From contig NZ_AUEY01000002.1 of assembly GCF_000426225.1 (NCBI RefSeq), positions 1-64,000 of the forward strand: 64,000 nt of DNA, in the 5' to 3' direction. Of the stretch, positions 55,227-62,288 are shown piece after piece. The translations under genes were made by a program, and so were the position numbers. Each line of letters opens with the position of its first letter. Positions within the stretch are counted from its first letter, which is position 1. This DNA comes from Desulforegula conservatrix Mb1Pa (GTDB taxonomy: Bacteria; Desulfobacterota; Desulfobacteria; Desulfobacterales; Desulforegulaceae). The notes under the pieces were generated by a model. That model was not told where the DNA came from. It saw nothing but the letters and a program-made list of their open reading frames with translations, and did not search any database.

Positions 55227-56002
55227 ACGGCCTTGTTCCCCAGATATCCTGAATATTCTTCCTGAATAATTGAATACAGTTTTTCACCAATGAATACGCC
55301 CATATCTATGAACTGAGGGCCGTATTTTTTGCCTGTGGTGCTTCTGAAGGAAGTTTTTATCCTCTGGAGAGCCTTCATACCGCCTTGATAACCAACCATG
55401 AACCTTGGAAAAGGGATATTTGCAAAAGCAATCATGTCCCATACAGTGTATTTGAAATTGTCAGGCCCCCATCTGAATTTATCAGCATCATAAAGGCAGT
55501 CGGAAACCAGCTGGCCCTCTGACGTAAAAAAGCCTGAAATCTCCCTGAAAGCCTCATGATTTCGAATTGCCTGACAGATATCATCAATTTCAGCAAGCTC
55601 GAACGGGAATGCCGGCAGGATTTCACCGGCGGTAATTGCCCCTTCTATGGCATGATCCGCCATCTTTCGCTGGACATCATGAAGGAGACTTGCTGTCTGG
55701 ACAACAAGAAGCCTGCGCATGGTTATCTCATTCGAATCACCAAGTATCCTGCTTTCCTCCACAAGAAGCGCGCCCGCATCTCTTGCCACTGCCTCAGCAT
55801 GGGCAAGGCCATGTCCGAAATCATTTTCTATCCTTATGGCCACATCGCGGTAAATTTCCCTTATAAGAGGGTCTGTTTCAAAAAAATTGTCTGAAATTTC
55901 TACGGATTCCGCACATTTAGTGTAAAATTCAGGGCTCGGAAGCTCTAAAGCAATCTGGCGGGCCCTATCCCTTATTTTTTTGTATATTTCATCCATTTTC
56001 AA
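55223..56002 (-). CDS. HD-domain phosphohydrolase-like protein
   Basis: 259 residues. HD superfamily metal ligands are visible: His in GHGLAHAEAV, the HD pair in ASLLHDVQRK, His in IRNHEAF and Asp in LYDADKFRWG. It resembles the YpgQ/YedJ-type HD hydrolases acting on nucleotides, but the substrate is not known. A second ATG (55996) is possible. First gene of the two-gene operon with the YkgJ-like protein. Directly upstream lie a repeat copy and a divergent promoter region. Confidence 0.78.
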   Translation of the reverse strand: MKMDEIYKKIRDRARQIALELPSPEFYTKCAESVEISDNFFETDPLIREIYRDVAIRIENDFGHGLAHAEAVARDAGALLVEESRILGDSNEITMRRLLVVQTASLLHDVQRKMADHAIEGAITAGEILPAFPFELAEIDDICQAIRNHEAFREISGFFTSEGQLVSDCLYDADKFRWGPDNFKYTVWDMIAFANIPFPRFMVGYQGGMKALQRIKTSFRSTTGKKYGPQFIDMGVFIGEKLYSIIQEEYSGYLGNKAV

Positions 56003-56047
56003 ATCTGCGTGACTTAGTAATTTTATGTTTATGCTTTTATTATTTGA

Positions 56048-56174
56048 TGAGTTCGCAAAAAGTCCGATTTATCTCATTCCGGCGCAGGCCTGAATCCAGA
56101 AGTATCTGAGAATACTGGAGCCGGATCAAGTCCGGCATGACGCTAAAACCATTTTCAGAGTTTTTGCGAGACCA
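56048..56174. repeat. Dispersed palindromic repeat, copy H
   Basis: Complete: GAGTTCGCAAAAAGTCCGAT, CATTCCGGCGCAGGCCTGAA, CCGGATCAAGTCCGGCATGA, and TTTTTGCGAGACC at the right end. Confidence 0.88.
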
Positions 56175-56273
56175 TCATTATCTGACAGCCAAAAAAAACT
56201 AAAAAAAGACTTTCTTTCGATAACTGAAAGCTTCATAAAAGCATATCGATGAAATCTGATAGCATTTTAATTA

Positions 56274-56296
56274 GTTACCCGCAAGATAATGGTAAC
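56274..56296. promoter_or_regulatory. Inverted repeat upstream of the DUF134 gene
   Basis: GTTACC - 11 nt - GGTAAC, followed by GGTATCTTTTTTTG. It is about 85 bp before the DUF134 start and could be an operator. The rest of this 378-bp gap holds repeat copy H and AT-rich sequence, with a TTGACT at 56342-56347 close to the gene. Confidence 0.35.
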
Positions 56297-56380
56297 GGTA
56301 TCTTTTTTTGAGAATATAATCAAAAAAAACGATGAGATATATTGACTTTATGGACATATGCTCATAATAAAGGAGTGGTT

Positions 56381-56788
56381 GTGGTAAGACCGAAAAAAGA
56401 CAGAATAGTAAGACACAATCCTGACGTAGTTTATTTCAAGCCACGGGGAATACCCCTTATGAGACTTGAGGAAGTCACACTTACGGTTGATGAGTGCGAA
56501 GCAATCAGACTAGCAGATCTTGAGAACCTTTCCCAGGAAGACGCCGGCGAGAAAATGGGTATCTCCAGGGCAACGTTTGGAAGGATAATCCAACAGGCAA
56601 GAAAGAATGTGGCTGATGCAATCATCAATGGAAAAGCCATCAGGATTGAAGGCGGCAATTACAGAATAGACATGCAGGAAAATGGCTTTCTATGCAGTTT
56701 CTGCGGAAAAGACCGGGCTGAATCATCAGAAAGCGAAGGTCTTAGTGAATGCCCGGTCTGCAAAGGATATGAAATAAAAAGACAATAG
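56381..56788 (+). CDS. DUF134 family DNA-binding protein
   Basis: 135 residues from GTG 56381 (AGGAG five bases upstream); the frame extends to a TTG at 56342. VVYFKPRGIPLMRLEEVTLT, DECEAIRLADLENLSQEDAG and MGISRATFGRIIQQARK (sigma-70 region 4-like HTH) are DUF134 hallmarks. The tail adds a zinc knuckle (LCSFCGKDR ... LSECPVCKG). Members are thought to regulate transcription, often near nitrogenase-cofactor-like or Mrp genes; none is adjacent here. Confidence 0.85.
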   Translation: MVRPKKDRIVRHNPDVVYFKPRGIPLMRLEEVTLTVDECEAIRLADLENLSQEDAGEKMGISRATFGRIIQQARKNVADAIINGKAIRIEGGNYRIDMQENGFLCSFCGKDRAESSESEGLSECPVCKGYEIKRQ

Positions 56789-56877
56789 TCGCAGAAGTTA
56801 ATTAAAAAGAAGGCGGTGAAAAACATAGATTACCGGCCTTCGAAGCATGCAGCGACAATTGTTCCTATATCGTATTG

Positions 56878-57012
56878 GTTCCGCATCTGACCGGGCAATA
56901 GGTTCTCCTCTCCCATTGTCATCTGTCCGTGTCAGTGCGGAACAAATTTTCCGTCTGCGGAAAGGGTTTATTTCGTAAAACCCCAATATTCTTAAGCCTT
57001 TCCGCAGGCGGA
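56878..57012 (+). promoter_or_regulatory. Strongly structured leader upstream of trmO (candidate cis-acting RNA)
   Basis: Two consecutive structures fill the 312-bp gap. Hairpin 1: GTTCCGCA-T-CTGAC (56878-56891) pairs with GTCAG-TGCGGAAC (56931-56943) with one bulge, and the loop holds a further GGCAAT/ATTGTC pairing. Hairpin 2: TCCGTCTGCGGAAAGG (56950-56965) pairs with CCTTTCCGCAGGCGGA (56997-57012), 16 bp with one G-U. Inside its loop GGGTTT/AAACCC competes for the last two G. It ends about 90 bp before trmO. I could not match it to a riboswitch class I know. Confidence 0.5.
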
Positions 57013-57100
57013 GTTTAATAATGCCGAATTATGGCAAGTTTTGCGGTCATCATACGGCTCTCATTTTTGATAAATGCTCCGCAAAAATTTCCGGGTTATT

Positions 57101-57580
57101 ATGAAAAGCGATCAAAAATTCAAAATCAGACCCATAGGAATAATAAGAACCGGGTTCAAAGACAAGTCATCCGCGCCTGTTCAGGGAGCATTCACCGACG
57201 CCGCCCCTGGATATGTTGAAATATTTGATGAATTTTCCGAAGGCCTCAAGGACATAGACGGTTTCACACATATCTATCTGATTTACGTTTTTGACAGGGC
57301 AGGAAATGTCCAGCTTGTCAGAAAACCGTTTCTCGACGACACTCCAAGGGGACTTTTTTCCACAAGACATCCATGCAGACCTAATTCCATCGGTATCACC
57401 GTAGTCAGGCTGACAGGCAGAAGTGGACGGTTTCTTGAGATAGAAGGCATAGATGTCCTGGACGGAACTCCGCTTATTGACATAAAACCATATATAAAAA
57501 GATTTGATTCTTTTCCTGATGCCTCTGAAGGATGGCTCGAAAATGTCGAGGCCCGGGAAAAGCCTGAAAACAGGGAATAG
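57101..57580 (+). CDS. TrmO/TsaA-family tRNA methyltransferase-like protein
   Basis: 159 residues from ATG 57101; an upstream ATG at 57074 is in frame. IRPIGIIRTGFKDK, GAFTDAAPGYVEIF, DDTPRGLFSTRHPCRPNSIG and VLDGTPLIDIKPYI are the TsaA/TrmO signatures (SAM-dependent methylation of t6A37 in tRNA-Thr in E. coli). Short members like this one in anaerobes may have other roles. AGGAAAA-type ribosome site is weak. It is followed 18 bp later by an MBL gene, so probably an operon. Confidence 0.85.
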   Translation: MKSDQKFKIRPIGIIRTGFKDKSSAPVQGAFTDAAPGYVEIFDEFSEGLKDIDGFTHIYLIYVFDRAGNVQLVRKPFLDDTPRGLFSTRHPCRPNSIGITVVRLTGRSGRFLEIEGIDVLDGTPLIDIKPYIKRFDSFPDASEGWLENVEAREKPENRE

Positions 57581-57598
57581 AGAAAAAAGGACAACAGT

Positions 57599-58432
57599 AT
57601 GTCTTTAAGAATAACAACTGTTTCTGAAAACTCCGTATCCATGGGAATCGGACTCAAAGCCGAACACGGGCTCGGATATTATATTGAAAATGACGGACTC
57701 AGAATGTTTTTTGATACAGGCCAGGGCCTTGTTTTTGAAGACAATCTCAAGGCTATGGGCATACCAATTTCAGGAATCAGTCACGCAGTTCTCAGCCACG
57801 GTCATTACGACCACGCCGGCGCACTTAAGGCAGTTGTTAAAAACAATCCCGATATAAAGGTGGTTGCCCATCCAGAGGCTTTTAACCCCAAATATCTGTC
57901 CTATGACAATCAGAACTTCCACTATATCGGAGTACACCAGAAAATTTCTGAACTTGAATCCCTCGGAGCATCAGTCATTCTCTCTTCGGAGCCTTTTGAA
58001 ATCGCTCCTGGCATTACTACCACAGGAGAAATCCCGATGATCTGGGGCTTTGAAAAAGTTGAGCATTATTTTTTCAAAGACTCCGGAGACAAAAAAGTCA
58101 ATGATGATATTCCTGATGACCAGGCCATTGTAATTGATACGGAAAAAGGTCTTGTGGTTGTTCTCGGATGCACCCACCGAGGGCTTATAAACACTCTGAC
58201 CCACATATCCGAGATGACGGGCAAGAATAAATTCCATGCCATAACCGGCGGTCTGCACCTTGGAGGCGCTTCTGAGGAAAGACTGAAAAAAACCGCCGAG
58301 GCTCTGAAGGCATTTGACATCGACAGATTGATCGTTGGCCATTGCACAGGCATGAAATCGGCAGTGTATCTTTTCAACTCTCTTCCGGGAAAGGTTGAGT
58401 TCGGATCTGTGGGTTCTACAATTCTGGTCTGA
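57599..58432 (+). CDS. MBL-fold metallo-hydrolase (dihydropterin-related group)
   Basis: 277 residues. The zinc motif is LSHGHYDHAGA (HxHxDH), then FDTGQG, GCTHRGLINT and GGLHLGGAS, with late VGHCTG. This architecture matches COG1237, whose archaeal member makes a ribofuranosylaminobenzene phosphate pterin intermediate; most bacterial members are uncharacterised. Co-transcribed with trmO behind the structured leader. Confidence 0.83.
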   Translation: MSLRITTVSENSVSMGIGLKAEHGLGYYIENDGLRMFFDTGQGLVFEDNLKAMGIPISGISHAVLSHGHYDHAGALKAVVKNNPDIKVVAHPEAFNPKYLSYDNQNFHYIGVHQKISELESLGASVILSSEPFEIAPGITTTGEIPMIWGFEKVEHYFFKDSGDKKVNDDIPDDQAIVIDTEKGLVVVLGCTHRGLINTLTHISEMTGKNKFHAITGGLHLGGASEERLKKTAEALKAFDIDRLIVGHCTGMKSAVYLFNSLPGKVEFGSVGSTILV

Positions 58433-58442
58433 TTGTTTTTTA

Positions 58443-58520
58443 GGAATCCCAAATGCAAAAAATACCGGACAGATGATCAAGTCCGGTATGATGCCGACGC
58501 CTTTTTTCATGGCTTTGTCA
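58443..58520. repeat. Dispersed palindromic repeat, copy I (partial)
   Basis: GGAATCCCAAATGCAAAAAA, CCGGACAGATGATCAAGTCC, GGTATGATGCCGACGCC, TTTTTTCATGGCTTTGTC. Only the right half is kept. The rest of the gap to 58720 has no recognised element. Confidence 0.75.
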
Positions 58521-58720
58521 TTTAAGTTTGTCCACTATAAACACCAAGCAGATGGCCATACAAATCCAAAAAAATGTTTTAATGACTCCACACAATCGAC
58601 TCGTCTTGATTATACTCGCCATGGGATGGTCAAGGCCCGGATTATAAGAGCTTTCAGGAATCAGAATAAATCTGAGTAAAAGCATTATTTTGAATATACT
58701 CGATTTCATTTGACTCCCAT

Positions 58721-59308
58721 TCACCCCATCAAAGAATATACAGTTGAACCAACCATGAAAACTGAAGCCGTTATATTAAAAGCAAGCCTCCTGCCTCCGG
58801 TTTTCTGAAGCCAGTCCATTATTCCAACCCCGGCTGCGGTCCACATACCATGGGAAATTGGCTGCCAAAAAAGAAAGCAGAGCGCAAATCCCAAAATCTG
58901 CGGGACAATGGGCATCTGGGGGTCTGAGAATTGGGAAAATGCTGATACAGACATTGCCCAGCTCTTTGGATTAAGAAACTGAAGCAGAATGCCCTGAAAA
59001 AATGAAAAGCTTTGTGAAGAGCTTCCATCAGAGCCGGATGATTTTATAAGTGAATATGCCAGAAAAAGAATATACCCTACTCCAGCAATTCTGATTGCCG
59101 TGCTAATCTCCGGGGATGACTTTATTATGCCGCCCATTCCAAAGCCTACGGATAGATTCATAATCAGAAGACCGACAGCATTTCCAAAAAGAAAGGGCAG
59201 GCTTTTTTTAAAGCCCATGCTCTGGCCAGAGGCGAGGTGAGCCATGTTTGCCGGCCCAGGAGTCGCTGTCATGGAAATAACAAAAAGATTTAAAGGAAGA
59301 GAGATCAT
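58721..59308 (-). CDS. LysE/RhtB-family amino acid exporter
   Basis: 195 residues from ATG 59308 (AGGA eight bases upstream); the frame runs to 59398 but without a good site. The LysE-type signature ATPGPANMAHLASGQSMGFKK near the N-terminus is followed by about five or six hydrophobic helices and a cytoplasmic loop with LLQFLNPKSWAMSVS. Such proteins export amino acids or related metabolites. It is divergent from a MocR-type regulator gene, the usual pairing for a controlled exporter. Confidence 0.85.
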   Translation of the reverse strand: MISLPLNLFVISMTATPGPANMAHLASGQSMGFKKSLPFLFGNAVGLLIMNLSVGFGMGGIIKSSPEISTAIRIAGVGYILFLAYSLIKSSGSDGSSSQSFSFFQGILLQFLNPKSWAMSVSAFSQFSDPQMPIVPQILGFALCFLFWQPISHGMWTAAGVGIMDWLQKTGGRRLAFNITASVFMVGSTVYSLMG

Positions 59309-59340
59309 TGATATATCCTTTGATTGAGTTATTAAATTTC

Positions 59341-59352
59341 GGCTGGCCAGCC
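59341..59352. promoter_or_regulatory. 12-bp perfect palindrome in the divergent promoter region
   Basis: GGCTGGCCAGCC, perfectly palindromic. It lies between the two divergent genes and may be an operator. Confidence 0.4.
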
Positions 59353-59378
59353 AATCAATATAATGTGTGAATTTATCC

Positions 59379-59398
59379 TTGACATTGTATGGTGTCAA
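59379..59398. promoter_or_regulatory. Inverted repeat TTGACA-N8-TGTCAA (candidate MocR operator)
   Basis: TTGACA - 8 nt - TGTCAA lies 17-36 bp before the MocR start, and the left half also looks like a -35 box. Binding here would explain both autoregulation and control of the exporter. Confidence 0.5.
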
Positions 59399-59414
59399 AT
59401 AGAGTATTGTATGT

Positions 59415-60800
59415 ATGACAATATATATTCCTGAAATAGAAAAAACAGACGAGCCTCTTTACAAAAGGCTGACCAATGCCATTGAAAGAGATGTGAAATC
59501 AGGCCTCCTTCACCCTGGAACAAGATTGCCGACCCACAGGGAAATGGCTGACAATATCGGTATGAATGTCAGCACCGTGACAAGGGCATACAGGGAGGCT
59601 GAGAAGCTTGGGCTTGTGGCCGGAACAGTGGGAAGGGGCACTTTTGTGGCCTCAGATGCCAGTACAGTCTCAAGCATGAGATCAACCGGGCCTTATCAGT
59701 CAGAAATAATTGAATTGGGGATTGTTGGACCTTTGACTGATTTTGACCCTGACCTTTCCGAGTATCTTGCGCTGTTTTCCAGACAAAAAAATCTGGCCGC
59801 CTATATGAATTATGGAGACCCTGGCGGCATGGAAAGCCACAGAACAACAGGCGCAGAATGGATGAACAGGTTCGGCATGGCAACATCTCCTGATAACGTA
59901 TTGATAAGCGCGGGCGGTCAGCATGCACTTACCTGTTCTTTTGCAGGAATTTTTAAGCCTGGGCAAAGGATTGCGGCCGAAAGCCTCACATATCCGGGAA
60001 TAAAATCACTTGCAGGCCTTCTTGGCTTGAGGCTCGTTCCAATAGCGATGGATGATGAGGGCATGATACCAGAGAGTCTTGAAATTGCTTGCAGAAGGGA
60101 CGACATATCAGGTGTGTATCTGATGCCTGGAGTCCAGAACCCAACACTTGCGTGCATGTCTCCCAAAAGGCGCGAAGCTGTTGCCGAAGTCATAGCAAGG
60201 CATGGGCTGACTCTCATAGAAGACGACGCCTACAGCCCATACAGGGAAAATCAACCGCCTCCGGTTTCATCACTTATTCCTGATAACGGAGTGCTCATTG
60301 CAAGCGTATCCAAGATTTTCTGGGCCGGAATGCGCGTGGCTTTTGTAGCTGCCTCCAAAGACAAGAGAAACAGAATTGTCGGAGCTGTCCATAATACAAT
60401 GTGGATGACACCAACCCTGAACGCCGCATTCGTTGCTTCTGTCATTGAAAATGGCGCAGCGGACAGGGTGCTGGCCGCAAAAAAGGCCGAACTCGCAAGA
60501 AGACTTGAATATGCGCTTAAAATTTTCAACGGTGTGTCCATCAGGACAATACCTTATGGTAGTTATATATGGGTCAGCCTGCCTGAATCCTGGAATGGTT
60601 TGGCCCTTGAAAGCATTGCTAGGGAGCATAAAGTGAATGTTTTTTCAGCGGAAAAGTTTTCCGTGGGGAATTCGCAGCCCCCAAAAGCTGTAAGGCTCTC
60701 GCTCACAGGCGAAAACGATTTTTCAAGGCTTGCCAGGGGGCTTGAGATTGTTTCCGGCATAATATCTTCACCAGAACCGGTTATGAGGCCGGTAATGTAG
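59415..60800 (+). CDS. MocR/PdxR-type GntR regulator with aminotransferase-like domain
   Basis: 461 residues. The GntR winged-HTH spans residues 11-75 (EPLYKRLTNAIERDVKSG, LPTHREMADNIGMNVSTVTR). The fold-type I PLP domain follows: LISAGGQHAL, YLMPGVQNPTLA, EDDAYSPY with Asp271, and Lys300 in ASVSKIFWAG, the Schiff-base lysine. It probably binds an amino acid or PLP-derived ligand to control the divergent LysE exporter. Confidence 0.9.
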   Translation: MTIYIPEIEKTDEPLYKRLTNAIERDVKSGLLHPGTRLPTHREMADNIGMNVSTVTRAYREAEKLGLVAGTVGRGTFVASDASTVSSMRSTGPYQSEIIELGIVGPLTDFDPDLSEYLALFSRQKNLAAYMNYGDPGGMESHRTTGAEWMNRFGMATSPDNVLISAGGQHALTCSFAGIFKPGQRIAAESLTYPGIKSLAGLLGLRLVPIAMDDEGMIPESLEIACRRDDISGVYLMPGVQNPTLACMSPKRREAVAEVIARHGLTLIEDDAYSPYRENQPPPVSSLIPDNGVLIASVSKIFWAGMRVAFVAASKDKRNRIVGAVHNTMWMTPTLNAAFVASVIENGAADRVLAAKKAELARRLEYALKIFNGVSIRTIPYGSYIWVSLPESWNGLALESIAREHKVNVFSAEKFSVGNSQPPKAVRLSLTGENDFSRLARGLEIVSGIISSPEPVMRPVM

Positions 60801-60813
60801 ATCGTTATTTTTG

Positions 60814-60886
60814 AAGGCGTCGCAAAAACTCAAAAAAAAGGCAACGGCGTCATGCCTGACTTGATACGGCATCCGCTCTCGATATG
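60814..60886. repeat. Dispersed palindromic repeat, copy J (partial)
   Basis: GAAGGCGTCGCAAAAACTCA, then CGTCATGCCTGACTTGATACGG. Only the left half is present. It is 14 bp after the preceding stop. Confidence 0.75.
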
Positions 60887-60991
60887 AATTCAATAGTCTG
60901 TCCCGGATTGCAAAATATAATTAAATATGTAATGTCGCTTTTAAATACTGCCTGGAAAATCCTTTTTTATGACTAAAATTAAAGATTGATG

Positions 60992-61145
60992 GTCTCGCAA
61001 AAAGTCAAAACGGGCAGTGTCGTCATGCCGGACTTGATCTGGCATCTTTGTATTTCCAGATACTTATGGATTCCAGCTCCCGGTTTTCACCGGGACAGGC
61101 CCCTCCGGAATGACGGGAATCGGACTTTTTGCGACTTTGTCAAAG
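60992..61145. repeat. Dispersed palindromic repeat, copy K (long form)
   Basis: Left end GTCTCGCAAAAAGTC, ATGCCGGACTTGATCTGGCA, right end CGGACTTTTTGCGACTTTGT. Between them the right arm has an extra internal hairpin, CCCGGTTTTCACCGGGA. With copy J it fills the 360-bp gap before dusB. Confidence 0.88.
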
Positions 61146-61160
61146 ATTGAAGCTAAAATA

Positions 61161-62195
61161 ATGTTTTATATTGGAAATGTTTTAATACCTGAAAAAACCG
61201 TGCTTGCGCCGCTTGCCGGAATCACAAGCCTTCCGATGAGGCTGATGGCAAGAGAAGAAGGCTGCGGCCTCGTATGCACAGAAATGATAAGCTCCAACGG
61301 TCTTTTTTATGATTCTGCAAGAACCTGGGAAATGCTTGAAAGCTCTCCGGCTGAAAAACCTGTTTCAGTCCAGATTTTCGGATCAATACCGGATGTCATG
61401 GCAAAGGCTGCGGCAATGGTGGAAGACAAGGGCGCGGATATAATCGACATCAATTTCGGGTGCTCTGTCAAAAAAGTTCTTAAAACAGGCTCAGGTTCAG
61501 AGCTGATGCGCGATCCTAAAAAATCAGAGGCGATCATAAAGGCTGTCAGAAAGGCCATAAAAATCCCCCTTACAATAAAAATCCGCACAGGATGGGACAA
61601 CTCAGGTGACCAGGCCGAAATCCTTGCAAAAATTGCGGAAGATTCGGGAGTCGACGCGATTACGGTTCATCCGAGAACAGCTGTCCAGGCTTTCGGCGGA
61701 ACAGCAGACTGGAGTGTAATCGCAAGGATAAAGAAACTTGTCTCCATTCCAGTTATTGGCAACGGAGATGTCACGTCACCTCAAAAAGCTGTGGATATGA
61801 TGAAAACCACAGGTTGTGATGCCGTAATGATTGGCCGTGCTGCCATGGCTGGCCCCCAGATTTTTTCCCAGATAAATGCCGCTCTTGACGGAAAACCTGT
61901 ACCTGAATTTGATGTAGCCAGACATTTTGCTTCAATGAAACATTTTCTCGACGCAAGCATTCAATATTCAGGAGAATCCATAGGATGCAGATTGCTGAGA
62001 AGCAGGCTTGCATGGCTCGTGAAAGGTTTGCCCAGCAGCACTTCGTTCAGGATAGCAGTTAAAAAAATTGAAAGCAGGAACGAGGCTCTTTCTCTGATTG
62101 AAGATTACGAAGCCCGCGTTATGAAGGAAATAGAAGAAAAAGGGCCAAAGGCAATATTCAGGGATGAAATAGCCATGGTTGATGACATCTGTTGA
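61161..62195 (+). CDS. dusB: tRNA-dihydrouridine synthase
   Basis: 344 residues from ATG 61161. The open frame extends upstream to 61110 but only through repeat copy K, so that extension is rejected. FMN TIM-barrel signatures: TVLAPLAGITSLPMRLM, EMISSNGLFY, VQIFGSIPD, GADIIDINFGCSVKKV (catalytic-type Cys), DAITVHPRTAVQAFGG, PVIGNGDV and DAVMIGRAAMAGPQIF. It reduces uridines in the tRNA D-loop. It shares a bidirectional terminator with dnaK. Confidence 0.92.
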   Translation: MFYIGNVLIPEKTVLAPLAGITSLPMRLMAREEGCGLVCTEMISSNGLFYDSARTWEMLESSPAEKPVSVQIFGSIPDVMAKAAAMVEDKGADIIDINFGCSVKKVLKTGSGSELMRDPKKSEAIIKAVRKAIKIPLTIKIRTGWDNSGDQAEILAKIAEDSGVDAITVHPRTAVQAFGGTADWSVIARIKKLVSIPVIGNGDVTSPQKAVDMMKTTGCDAVMIGRAAMAGPQIFSQINAALDGKPVPEFDVARHFASMKHFLDASIQYSGESIGCRLLRSRLAWLVKGLPSSTSFRIAVKKIESRNEALSLIEDYEARVMKEIEEKGPKAIFRDEIAMVDDIC

Positions 62196-62224
62196 AACCG
62201 CCCATGGTATTTCCGTAAAAATAA

Positions 62225-62258
62225 AAAGCCCGGAACACTAAGCATTCCGGGCTTTTTC
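62225..62258. terminator. Bidirectional terminator between dusB and dnaK
   Basis: AAAGCCCGGAA - 9-nt loop - TTCCGGGCTTT is a perfect 11-bp stem with A/T runs on both sides. Confidence 0.88.
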
Positions 62259-62288
62259 TATGGAGTCGACAATTTCAGGATATTTTTA

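Noticed and set aside
56797-57100. Molybdenum-cofactor riboswitch
   Set aside because: The region is strongly structured, but I could not see the conserved motif of that class, and the downstream genes are not cofactor synthesis genes. An Rfam search would decide.
58518-58724. 68-codon minus-strand frame with a hydrophobic end
   Set aside because: It overlaps the LysE stop, has no ribosome site and covers a gap holding a decayed repeat. A small membrane protein cannot be excluded but is not supported.
61110-61160. Upstream extension of dusB
   Set aside because: Those 17 codons are repeat copy K; the family N-terminus begins at ATG 61161.
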